Shown in pieces: positions 13,921-25,096 of a stretch of DNA of 64,000 bases. Each line of letters opens with the position of its first letter. Positions within the stretch are counted from its first letter, which is position 1. The DNA is from Musa acuminata AAA Group. Its lineage: Eukaryota; Streptophyta; Magnoliopsida; Zingiberales; Musaceae. The DNA lies in assembly GCF_036884655.1 (NCBI RefSeq), contig NC_088340.1, forward strand, positions 26,820,001-26,884,000, given 5' to 3'. The notes beneath the pieces were generated by a model. The model saw only the letters and a program-made list of their open reading frames with translations. It did not search any database and was not told the origin of the DNA. The position numbers and the translations under genes were made by a program.

Positions 13921-16900
13921 TGTAACATCCCTCATTTCTGAATTTTCGTATAAGTTTCTAGTTGTAATATAAGTATCTATTTTAAATTTGATAAAAGAGC
14001 CAAAGTATGAATTTGAGAACTTATTCATAAGATTTGGAGGATTTGTTCAAAAAAAAAATCTGAGGACCTATATGTAAACCCTAAGGACCTAATCGTAAAT
14101 ATAATCATACAAGGACTAAACTGCAAAATGCATAAAATTACAAATCCCACCATTTAAGCCTCTTTGCCTTCGTTCTTAAGGAACCAGAGAAGGCAGCTAC
14201 GTGGATGAACAGAGAAAGAAAGAAAGAAGAAGAGGAAAAAAAAGGGGGAAGAAGAAGAAAAAAAAAATTGGGGCTTTGAGGGTTCTTACTCAAATCTTCT
14301 CAATTGGGGTCATAATTTTTAAAGGCAAGTGTTCTAATCCCATCCTACAGAAGTATTAGTCTTTGTTCCTATATTGATTCTGAATGATTTATGCTTAGAA
14401 CTTGATATTTCTCTCTTTGGACAAAAAACCAAGGATCTGAAATTTTTTCGGTAAATTAACCCCTATACATTGTTTCAGCTATAATTTTTAGTACCAAATG
14501 TGGATTCAGGCAGAACCTAGCTCGTTTAAAATTAGACTCTTATATCTTTCTTTTGACATTGATTTTGTGGATTTTGGACACCGAATACTTACCCAAACGT
14601 CTGTTTCAAAGGAGCCTATAGATGCTGCAGAACAGGGATCAAAATTTCTGACCTTTCGACACTAAAATACCTATAAGTCTCTGTTGGAAATTCTGATTTA
14701 TACCAAACTGGCTTTGTTCGAAACTAGACTTGTAGACCTTTCTTTTGACATATTGACTGAAAATTTTGGAATTCAAATGCCTACCCTATTATCTGTTGAA
14801 TCCGACCCTATGAATTCTGCAAAACATTGATTTTGTTTTTGACCATGTGTTACCAAATCAAAGGTAACTCCTTGTTGGAAACCATGATTCGTACGAAACT
14901 TATTTCAACAGAAAATAGATTGATATATCTTTCAACAGTAGCTTTCTTAAGGGTATTGGAGCATAATTGATAATCTGAAGTATTTGTTCAATGTGTCTCT
15001 TGAATTCTGTCAGAAATCGAGCTTTGGTCGATTTCGCGTATTCTGTTTCATTTGTTTGGAAATAGATTCCATTCAGTCCCCTTCACTCAATTGAGGCTTA
15101 TGTTGGTGCTTGAATTCTGATTTGATCTTGTTTGTAAATTATTTACATTCTTGAAACATTTTGTGTAACTTTTAAGCTATATCGCATTGACACATATAGG
15201 CACATGTATATCCCATTGTTCCGCATTTGCTTTCGATATGTGCCTATTCTAGTTTCATTCCTTTGGATATTGAATTCATCTAACCTTCTTATTTGAATTG
15301 AGCTATATATGATTGCTTGGAATTCGTTTATACTTTTGCTTTTATTTCATTCCAATCTTAATACATTTGTGAGAGATTGTTGCTTGCATCGTATTGACTC
15401 GTAAAGGCACATGTACATTTTGTTATTCCGCGTATGCTTCCGATATATGCTATTTATTGTTCATACTGCCTTTTGTACTCTGGTGTTGTGGGATAATGTG
15501 AATCTTTGCCAGAAATGGTAAAGGGAGTTATGCATAGAGCCTGCGATGCTCTGTCGGCCCCCTCTGACTTCACCTAGACGTGGGTGGATGGAGCTCCCAG
15601 ACGTGGGAGGCTTCTGTCTGGTGGTCATTCAGAAATAGATGAATCACATTCTGTCTGTGGTCCCACTACACCTTCTGTATGTTTGATATGATATCCAAAG
15701 CTTTGGTTATGTGTTTCTGTACATGCTTTGGATAATAATGATATGAATGCAACGTCAAAGACGACGTTTGAGCTTTTGTTTGGTATTTGTTATTGATATG
15801 CTCTGAAATGTTCCATACGCCGTTGATATGCTCCGGAACATTTCATACGCCACTGATAAGCTCCGAAACATTTCATTTGTTATTTATATGCTCCGAAATG
15901 TTTCATTCATTGTTTATATGCATCGAAATGTTCTATACGCCGTTGATATGCTCCGGAACATTTCATATGCCATTGATAAGCTCCGATATGTTTCATTTGT
16001 TATTGATATGCTCCGAAATGTTCCATAAACCGTTGATATGCTCCGGATCATTTCATACGCCACTGATAGGCTCTGAAACATTTCATTTGTTATTTATATG
16101 CTCCGAAATGTTTCATTCATTATTGATATGCTTCGAAATGTTACATACGCTGTTGATATGCTCCGGAACATTACATATGCCATTGATAAGCTCCGATATG
16201 TTTTATTTGTTATTGATATGCTCCGAAATGTTCCATACACCGTTGATATGCTCCGGAACATTTCATACGCCACTAATAGGCTCCGAAACATTTCATGTGT
16301 TATTTATATGCTCCGAAATGTTTCATTCATTGTTGATATGCTTCGAAATGTTCCATACACCGTTGATATGCTCCGGAACATTTCATATGCCATTGATAAG
16401 CTCTGATATGTTTCATTTGTTATTGATATGCCCCGAAATGTTCCATACACCGTTGATATGCTCCGGAACATTTCATACGCCACTGATAGGCTCCGAAACA
16501 TTTCATTTGTTATTTATATACTCCGAAATGTTTCATTCATTGTTGATATGCTTCGAAATGTTCCATACGCCATTGATATGCTCCGGAACATTTCATATGC
16601 CATTGATAAGCTCCAATATGTTTCATTTGTTATTGATATGCTCCAAAACGTTTCATTCGTTACTGATATGCTCCAATTACTCTATGCCCCATCTGTTATG
16701 AACCAAATATGTATGATTGAAATGACAATTGTGATTCTGCACCTAATGATATTACGTCTATGAATTCTTATATTCTGCCTTGCATTTTGAAACTTTATCT
16801 CTTTGGAAATTGTCCTCTTTTGACATGGATATGTTAGTCACTTGCTGAGCTTTATATGCTCACCCCGTTGTTGTATAAATTTTTCAAGATAGCTTGTCGC

Positions 16901-17384
16901 TTGCTTAAATGTTAAGATTGGGCTGAGATAGTGGAAAGCTAAAAGATTTTGGGCAGATCTTTATTAGTATATATGTTTTTGTTGCATAAGCACAAGCTGC
17001 ATATAATGAAATGTTGACGATGAATCTAAACTTGTGGATTTTGTATAAGTTTAAAGGACCTCTCATGTTTAAGATTCTGGAATGTTAAGTTTAATTTGTG
17101 TAACGATATGAACTTATGGTAAACGTTAGTTTTATGATTGTACAAACTCCCACACTTGTGAATTTATGTTGTGGTTATTATTTTGGTGAGTTGGGTTCAG
17201 ATTTTATGAATCATCGAGCGATGTGTTGTATGTTTATGAACTGCACAGGGTTTATAAATTTATAGATTATCGAGGTGAAATTTTGATCTGAATGTTTTCT
17301 TAGTGACCTCAAATGTTAGTTTGGATCCTGGATTGATTTGTGTTGAAAATTTTAATATCATGGATATTTTTGAGGGGCGTGACA
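13921..17384 (+). repeat. 5' LTR of Tekay-like element (3464 bp)
   Basis: The LTR starts at TG directly after AAAAT and ends CA at 17384. It is about 335 bp longer than its partner because 14142-14475 has no counterpart in the 3' LTR. That extra block holds a purine tract (14207-14275). A region at 15790-16690 is a higher-order tandem repeat. Elsewhere the two LTRs are nearly identical by eye. Confidence 0.93.
15790..16690 (+). repeat. 30-bp tandem repeat with 210-bp higher-order period (5' LTR)
   Basis: Monomers of 30 bp follow the pattern 'tgatatgctccgaaatgttc' + 'catacgccgt' with variants. The variant 'tttcatacgccactgatagg' recurs at 16051, 16261 and 16471, and an earlier 'tttcatacgccactgataag' lies at 15841. 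This gives an exact 210-bp period of seven monomers. Because 30 is divisible by three, long open frames appear in several frames and on both strands. I treat these as repeat artefacts, not proteins. Confidence 0.92.
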
Positions 17385-17388
17385 GAGT

Positions 17389-17400
17389 TGGTATCAGAGC
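17389..17400 (+). promoter_or_regulatory. Primer-binding site (initiator tRNA-Met), Tekay-like element
   Basis: TGGTATCAGAGC lies four bases after the 5' LTR and continues CATGGTTT. It matches the plant initiator tRNA-Met complement in the expected place. Confidence 0.92.
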
Positions 17401-17499
17401 ATGGTTTGAGGATCACTAAAATATTTGATATGTTGATGTGCAAAATATATTGTGGTCTAGTGAACTATAGTGATTGGTGGAAATTTTCTTTGATGCATT

Positions 17500-18147
17500 T
17501 TAGGAATCTAGGATGATGAGGCAATTTGGTCCTCCTATTTCAATTGTTTCTGATTAATTAAGTGGGATGAAAGGGTTGATCGGGGATATCAAATCATAGT
17601 GGCGCAGCGAAAGCATGGTGAACCTAATTTCGTTAGTGGTAGGAAAATGGATGATGCAAATGGAAAAGATATTTGATGTACAAAATTATTTCAATGATTA
17701 AAATATTTCTTTTGCCACCTTATATTGGAAGTAGAGGTTGATCATTAATGGGAACATTGAAAAGAATTTTTGTAGATCAATGGTAAGAATGACAAGGACA
17801 AGTTTACCAATAAAAATATGATTAGAAATGAATCAGAAAGTGATAACAAGAGGGTCAAGACATTTGGATTTGAAAAGGAAGTCACCACAAAAGATTCAAT
17901 CACGTGTGAATTGCAAGTTAAATTATGAAACAAATTTATGTTTTCGGGTGATTGGAGTCTATTTGCTTGTAGAAAGTTGGATCATAAAATAAAAAACTGC
18001 CCTTTGAATAAGAAGAAAGAGTCACTGCCTCTTAAATCATCAGCCCATGTCAGAGTGTATGTTATCACTGAATATGATTCTAAAACTTCTGAATTAGTGA
18101 TCGAAAGTATTATTCATGTTTATGAAAGAATACAAATATTTGTTTGA
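17500..18147 (+). pseudogene. Truncated gag of Tekay-like element
   Basis: Around 17640-17740 the plus strand reads KWMMQMEKIFDVQNYFND, a stop, then NISFATLYW. This is a short piece of the Gag capsid region. At 17938-18147 a frame reads FACRKLDHKIKNCPLNKK, a decayed CCHC zinc knuckle. Most of a normal Gag is missing between and around these pieces. Confidence 0.65.
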
Positions 18148-18257
18148 CCATGGGTCCTATCTACTATTTGATTCGTAATATTTTGCTTGTCACTTGGGCA
18201 TTCAACCTAGACCACTACATTATGTGGTATATGTAAAATACAATCATTGGAGATTCT

Positions 18258-20269
18258 TTGATAACAAACTTGAATCTGGTCCTCTTGTCTGATTTTATTG
18301 GAGAACTTGAACTTTTTGCTGATTTAGTTCTCCTAAAGATTTGGAGTTTGATATTATACTTGGCATGGATTGGTTATCTTCTCATCACGCTAGTATTGAT
18401 TGTGACAAAAAAAAAAAAATTACTTTCTGCATACCAGATCAACCTATATTTTACTTTGAGGGCATTAGGCATGATTTGCCTCCTTGCTTGATATCAGCAC
18501 TTCAAGCTTATCGCCTTATGCAGAAGGGTTGTTTCTGTTATATGGTGTGTGTAAAGGAGCATTCAAATCAGGAAACCCATCTAGATGAAATTTTAGTGGT
18601 CAAAGAGTTCCTTGATGTATTCCCAGATGACTTGCCCGGTTTACCTCTAGATATAGAGGGTGAATTTGCTATTGATTTGGTCCCCAGTACAATCCCAATA
18701 TCTAAGCCTCCCTATAGAATGACACCACTCGAGCTAGAGGAATTAAAGAAGCAACTACAAGAATTATTAGATAAGGGTTTCATACGACCCAGCGTATCTC
18801 CATGGGGTGCTCCGGTACTATTAGTGAATAAGAAGGATGGAACATTGAGGCTTTGTATTGATTATAGATAGTTGAATCAGGTGACCATCAAAAACAAGTA
18901 TCCCATACCCAAAATTGATGATTTGTTTAATCAACTGCAGGGTGCACAAGTATTCTCTAAGATTGACCTGAGGTCAGGTTACTATCATTTGAAGATCAAG
19001 GAGGAGGATATTCCAAAAACAGCTTTCAGAACTCGATATGGTCACTATGAATTCTTGGTGATGCCTTTTGGTTTGACTAATGCCCCTGTAGCTTTTATGG
19101 AACTAATGAATATGATATTTCAATTGCTCTTGGATGGCTATGTAATTATATTTATTGATGACATATTGGTGTATTCAATGAGTAATTAGGAGCATGAGGA
19201 ACACTTGAGAAATGTATTGCCCATACTAAGAGAAAAGAAGTTGTATACAAAGTTCAGCAAATGTGAATTTTGGTTGAATGAAGTTGCTTTCTTAGGCCAT
19301 GTGATTTCAGGGAAGGTTATATCTGTTGATCCAAAGAAAATAGAAGCTGTAGTTGAATGGGAAGTACCAACAAATGTAACAGAAATTAGAAGCTTCTTGG
19401 GCATGGCAAGTTATTACAGGAGATTTGTGTAGGGATTTTCTAGAATCGCTCAACCTCTCACCAAACTCACTAAAAAGAATGTGAAATTTGTGTGGGGTGA
19501 TGATTGTGAGCAAAGTTTTCAAGAGTTAAAAAGAAGATTGACTAGTGCTCCTATCCTCACTATTCCAAGTGGTAGTGAGGGATTTGTAGTTTATACTGAT
19601 GCTTCAAGAAAGGGCCTTGGATGTGTTTTGATGCAGGAAGGGAGAGTGATTGCTTATGCTTCTAGGCAACTAAAAGGTTATGAATTGAATTATCCAACTC
19701 ATGATTTGGAATTGGCAGCAATTATTTTTGCTCTAAAGATTTGGAGACATTATTTGTATGGTCGATAATTTGAAATCTTTACTGATCACAAGAGTTTAAA
19801 ATGTATTTTCACTCAGAAAGAGTTAAACATGAGGCAGCGAAGATGGATAGAACTTCTGAAGGATTATGATTGTGCCATCCGTTTTCACCCGGGCAAAGCC
19901 AATGTTGTAGCTGATGCACTTAGTAGAAAATCTACAAGTTTTATGGCTAGTCTGGTCGTGAAGCAATGGAAGTTATTAGAAGAAAATTTTGATTTGAAAG
20001 CTTTGAGGAAAGAGCAAGACTCGATGATATTGATGGCCTCCATTCAAGTGCAATATGATCTTATTCAACAAATTAAGGAAGGACAATTACGAGATCCATA
20101 TTTAATCTACTTGAGGAATGAAGTAGAAAAGGAATTGAAGCCAAAATTTCAAGTTTCAAAGGATGGCCTATTGAGATTTGGGGAGAGAGTATGTGTACCA
20201 AATGAACCAGATATCAAGAATCAAATCCTAAAGGAAAGTCATACTTACACCATGCATCCTGGGAGCTAG
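18258..20269 (+). pseudogene. Broken pol (PR end, RT, RNase H, integrase stub) of Tekay-like element
   Basis: In order: the protease end [16 protein letters not shown] (18341-18420, after a poly-A slip in a shifted frame), the linker [13 protein letters not shown], and RT from KPPYRMTP through LRLCIDYR. A stop follows at 18869-18871. RT continues with [21 protein letters not shown] and the catalytic FIDDILVYS to another stop at 19187-19189. It resumes at 19205 ([20 protein letters not shown]) and stops near 19430. RNase H follows at 19481-19768 ([10 protein letters not shown], then [16 protein letters not shown]). The tether [18 protein letters not shown] leads to an integrase stub ending [10 protein letters not shown] at 20269. 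The polypurine tract follows almost at once, so the integrase core is deleted. Confidence 0.9.
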
Positions 20270-20305
20270 AGGTATGATAAATTTAGAGGACTAAATTTTT
20301 CTTTT

Positions 20306-20318
20306 AAAGGGGGGAGAG
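20306..20318 (+). promoter_or_regulatory. Polypurine tract of Tekay-like element
   Basis: AAAGGGGGGAGAG immediately precedes the TG of the 3' LTR. This is the expected plus-strand primer position for reverse transcription. Confidence 0.88.
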
Positions 20319-23300
20319 TGTAACATCCCTTATTTCTGAATTTTCGTATAAGATTCTAGTTGTAATATAAGTATCTATTTTAAATTTGATAAAAGAGCCA
20401 AAGTATGAATTTGAGAACTTATTCATAAGATTTGGAGGATTTGTTCAAAAAAAAAATCTGAGGACCTATATGTAAACCCTGAGGACCTAATCGTAAATAT
20501 AATCATACAAGGACTAAACTGTAAAATACACAAAATTACCAGCTATAATTTTTAGTACCAAATGTGGATTCAGGCAGAACTTAGCTCGTTTAAAATTAGA
20601 CTCTTATATCTTTCTTTTGACACTGATTTTGTGGATTTTGGACATCGAATACTTACCCAAACGTCTGTTTCAAAGGAGCCTATAAATGCTGCAGAACAGG
20701 GATCAAAATTTCTGACCTTTCGACACTAAAATACTTATAAGTCTCTGTTGGAAATTTTGATTTATACCAAACTAGCTTCGTTCAAAACTAGACTTGTAGA
20801 CCTTTCTTTTGACATATTGATTGAAAATTTTGGAATTCAAATGCCTACCCTATTATCTGTTGAATCCGACCCTATGAATTCTGCAAAACAGTGATTTTGT
20901 TTTTGACCTTGTGTTACCAAATCAAAGGTAACTCCTTGTTGGAAACCATGATTCGTACGAAACTTGTTTCAACAGAAAATAGATTGATATATCTTTCAAC
21001 AGTAGCTTTCCTAAGGGTATTGGAGCATAATTGATAATCTGAAGTATTTGTTCAACGTGCCTCTTGAATTCTGTCAGAAATCGAGCTTTGGTCGATTTCG
21101 CGTATTCTATTTCATTTGTTTGGAAATAGATTCCATTCAGTCCCCTTCACTCAATTGAGGCTTATGTTGGTGCTTGAATTCTGATTTGATCTTGTCTGTA
21201 AATTATTTAAATTCTTGAAACATTTTGTGTAACTTTTAAGCTATATCGCATTGACACATATAGGCACATGTATATCCCATTGTTCCACATTTGCTTTCGA
21301 TATGTGCCTATTCTAGTTTCATTCCTTTGGATATTAAATTCATCTAACCTTCTTATTTGAATTGAGCTATATATGATTGCTTGGAATCTGTTTATACTTT
21401 TGCTTTTATTTCATTCCAATCTGAATACATTTGTGAGAGATTGTTGCTTGCATCGTATTGACTCGTAAAGGCACATGTACATTTTGTTGTTCCGCGTGTG
21501 CTTCCGATATATGTTATTTATTGTTCATACTGCCTTTTGTACTCTGGTGTTGTGGGATAATGTGAACCTTCGCCAGAAATGGTAAAGGGAGTTATGTATA
21601 GAGCCTGCGATGCTCTACCGGCCCCCTCTGACTTCACCTAGACGTGGGTGGATGGAGCTCCCAAACGTGGGAGGCTTCTATCTGGTGGTCATTCAGAAAT
21701 AGATGAATCACATTCTGTCTGTGGTCCCACTACACCTTCTGTATGTTTGATATGATATCCAAAGCTTTGGTTATGTGTTTCTGTACATGCTTTGGATAAG
21801 AATGATATGAATGCAACGTCAAAGACGACGTTTGAGCTTCTGTTTGGTATTGTTATTGATATGCTCCGAAATGTTCCATACGCCGTTGATATGCACCGGA
21901 ACATTTCATACGCCACTGATAAGCTCCGAAACATTTCATTTGTTATTTATATGCTCCGAAATGTTTCATTCATTGTTTATATGCTTCGAAATGTTCCATA
22001 CGCCGTTGATATGCTCCGGAACATTTCATATGCCATTGATAAGCTCCGATATGTTTCATTTGTTATTGATATGCTCCGAAATGTTCCATACATCGTTGAT
22101 ATGCTCCGGAACATTTCATACGCCACTGATAGGCTCCGAAACATTTAATTTGTTATTTATATGCTCCGAAATGTTTCATTCATTGTTGATATGCTTCGAA
22201 ATGTTACATACACTGTTGATATGCTCCGGAACATTTCATATGCCATTGATAAGCTCCGATATGTTTTATTTGTTATTGATATGCTCCAAAATGTTCCATA
22301 CACCGTTGATATGCTCCGGAACATTTCATACGCCACTGATAGGCTCCGAAACATTTCATGTGTTATTTATATGCTCCGAAATGTTTCATTCATTGTTGAT
22401 ATGCTTCGAAATGTTCTATACGCCGTTGATATGCTCCGGAACATTTCATATGTCATTGATAAGCTCTGATATGTTTCATTTGTTATTGATATGCTCTGAA
22501 ATGTTCCATACACCATTGATATGCTCCGGAACATTTCATACGCCACTGATAGGCTCCGAAACATTTCATTTGTTATTTATATACTCCAAAATGTTTCATT
22601 CATTGTTGATATGCTTCGAAATGTTCCATACGCCATTGATATGCTCCGGAACATTTCATATGCCATTGATAAGCTCCGATATGTTTCATTTGTTATTGAT
22701 ATGCTCCAAAACATTTCATTCGTTACTGATATGCTCCAATTACTCTATGCCCCATCTGTTATGAACCAAATATGTATGATTGAAATGACAATTGTGATTC
22801 TGCACCTAATGATATTACGTCTATGAATTCTTATATTCTGCCTTGCATTTTGAAACTTTATCTCTTTGGAAATTGTCCTCTTTTGACATGGATATGTTAG
22901 TCACTTGCTAAGCTTTATATGCTCACCCCGTTGTTGTATAAATTTTTCAGGATAGCTTGTTGCTTGCTTAAATGTTAAGATTGGGCTGAGATAGTGGAAA
23001 GCTAAAAGATTTTGGGCAGATCTTTATTAGTATATATGTTTTTGTTGCATAAGCACAAGCTGCATCTAATGAAATGTTGACGATGAATCTAAACTTGTGG
23101 ATTTTGTATAAGTTTAAAGGACCTCTTATGTTTAAGATTCTGGAATGTTAAGTTTAATTTGTGTAACGATATGAACTTATGGTAAACGTTGGTTTTATGA
23201 TTGTACAAACTCCCACACTTGTGAATTTATGTTGTGGTTATTATTTTGGTGAGTTGGGTTTTGATTTTATGAATCATCGAGCGATGTGTTGTATGTTTAT

Positions 23301-23447
23301 GAACTGCACAGGGTTTATAAATTTATAGATTATAGAGGTGAAATTTTGATCTGAATGTTTTCTTAGTGACCTCAAATGTTAGTTTGGATCCTGGATTGAT
23401 TTGTGTTGAAAATTTTAATATCATGGTTATTTTTGAGGGGCGTGACA
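20319..23447 (+). repeat. 3' LTR of Tekay-like element (3129 bp)
   Basis: The LTR begins TGTAACATCCC and ends GGGGCGTGACA at 23447, followed by the TSD AAAAT. It lacks the 14142-14475 block: the text joins 'caaaattacc' directly to 'agctataatttt' near 20540. It carries its own copy of the 30/210-bp repeat. Confidence 0.93.
21857..22745 (+). repeat. 30-bp tandem repeat with 210-bp higher-order period (3' LTR)
   Basis: This is the same array as at 15790-16690, with the same order of monomer variants and scattered substitutions. 'tttcatacgccactgatagg' recurs at 210-bp spacing. The array length is preserved between the two LTRs. Confidence 0.92.
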
Positions 23448-23452
23448 AAAAT

Positions 23453-23580
23453 ATTCTCGAGGGAAGGAGCTCGGGGGCTAACAAAAGAAGAAAATTCCCA
23501 CAATGGGCCAAGCTCGGAAGGCAAGGCCCCGAAACCTAGCGGATGCTTCTTGTGTAGAGGGTCGCACTTGGTGAGGGAGT
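23453..23580 (+). pseudogene. Chromovirus gag, second part (start of zinc knuckle)
   Basis: After the Tekay-like element the chromovirus Gag resumes: NILEGRSSGAN..., then SGCFLCRGSHLVRE. This is the first half of a CCHC knuckle (C-x2-C-x4-H). It is cut at 23580 by the Sirevirus insertion, and the missing ECPQK continues at about 40947. This rejoining supports both insertion calls. Confidence 0.85.
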
Positions 23581-25096
23581 TGTTAGGATCAAGAGCACAC
23601 TAAGAGGGGGGGGGGGTGACTTAGTGCAATGGAAAACTTTCACGATTTCAAAAACTTTGTTTCGATTAAATCTGATTCAACTCAATTCGTTTCGGAAGGA
23701 ATTTGAGCTTGAAGTCTAAAGTGAAAATGTAAGAGAAGACTAAGGTGATTTGCAGTAGTGTAAATCATAAAAACGTAGATTTCGTAAAGTCTTCGTAGAA
23801 AGCCGATCTCGGAAGATGTTTTACGTTAAAGCAAATGTAAGCGTATTTAAAGCACACTAAGGAGGAGAGGCAGTTTGCTATAAAGGAAAGATGCTCAAAG
23901 TAAATGTAAACCGAGATTTTAGAGTAGTTCGGTCAACATAACCTACATCCACTATCGGCTTCCTCCTTCGACGAGGTCACCGGTGTCCACTAGAAGCCTT
24001 CCTTCAATAGGCGAAGGCCAACCACCCTTTTACAACTTTTCTTCTTTTGACGGGCTTAGGAGACAACCCTTACAAGTTTCACTCCTCTCTTGAATGATCT
24101 CAACACTTAGAAGAAAGAAGGAGGAGAACTCTAGCTTTTATAACACTTTAAGGCCTCAAGACTCAAGAGTATTTCAAGAATTTCGTTGCTCTTTCATGCA
24201 AGAAAGGGTGGGGTTTTTATAGACCCCAATGAGTTTAAAAATGGAGCCTAAAAGTGTCCATTCCCAGATTTTCGGGGTCTTGCGGTACCACTGCCATTAC
24301 TGGGCGGTACTACTGTTTGTCATTAGGCACTGGGCGATACTACTGCTCAGTTTGGGTGGTACTATCGCTCAGTCTGGGCGGTACTACCGCCTGACAGTGC
24401 TCGAAGGCCAAGCTTAGGCGGTACCACCGCTTGATAGGGGCGGTACCACCGCCTGATAGGGGCGGTATCACCACTGGTAGTAATAACTATAGGCGGTACT
24501 ACCGCCTGATAGGAGCGGTACCACTGCCCAGAAATCCTGGGAGACCGAGTCTCCTAGGCGGTGCCACCACTGGCCAAGATTTCAGGGGCCGAATGGGCTA
24601 TTCCATTCGGCCCAATTTGGGTCTGTTAAGGGCCCAGTTGGCCCCTTATTAAGTCAATGGGATCACCTCTCAATCCTAACTTAATCTACACTCTAACTAT
24701 GATAATTAAGACATCATTACTGCAATTCATGTTCCGGTATGTCAATCACTTCTTCCGGCGAACATCCGACGAACCCTCGACGATGCTCCGGCGGACTCCC
24801 GGCAAGCTCCTGGACTTTGTGACGATCTTCTTGGCGAGTTCCGACGAGCTTCTATGGCAAACTCCTGGACTTCTCGGTTGGTTCCCGCAGAACTTCCGAC
24901 GAACATCCGAACTTCCAACGAACATCTGAACTTCCAACGAACTCTCGAACTCCCAATGTGATCTTGGTCTTGACTCCGACATAACACCTGCGGCATGTCT
25001 TACTGCCATCATAGTTAATCCTGCACACTTTTCTCAATATATAGATTAGATCAACAAATGACAATTAACTTCATCATCAAATTCCGAGATTCAACT
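23581..25096 (-). repeat. 3' LTR of Sirevirus-like element
   Basis: On the plus strand it starts TGTTAGGATCAAGAG and ends GAGATTCAACT, where the other copy ends GATTTAACA. The segment 24280-24580 is a series of short palindromic modules such as GGCGGTACTACCGCC. It shares the phrases 'gaggtcaccg', 'ttcaataggcgaagg' and 'tttgacgggcttaggagaca' with the right LTR, the inner element and the solo LTR. Confidence 0.9.

Larger units (their letters stand above)
13921..23447 (+). mobile_element. Ty3/gypsy LTR retrotransposon, Tekay/Del-like, internally deleted
   Basis: LTRs 13921-17384 and 20319-23447 begin TGTAACATCC and end GGGGCGTGACA. The element is flanked by a perfect 5-bp TSD, AAAAT (13916-13920 and 23448-23452). 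A PBS at 17389 and a polypurine tract ending at 20318 frame an internal region of only about 2.9 kb. It holds remnants of gag and PR, a broken RT and RNase H, and just the first residues of integrase. The integrase core and chromodomain are missing and most of gag is lost, so it could move only with help from another element. The Tekay/Del assignment rests on the RT text and LTR size and is an inference. It interrupts the gag of the chromovirus. Confidence 0.93.

Noticed and set aside
15790..16690. Possible CRISPR array (regular 30-bp repeats)
   Set aside because: There are no unique spacers between repeats, and the context is a plant retrotransposon LTR.
15787..16701. 304-aa repetitive frame (and 317 aa at 21811-22764) as a protein
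   Set aside because: The 30-bp tandem unit keeps frames open by arithmetic on both strands. The sequence lies in LTRs. Listed as repeat.
17389..17410. tRNA-like TGGTATCAGAGC sequences as tRNA genes
   Set aside because: Only the 3' complement is present, directly after LTR ends. These are primer-binding sites.
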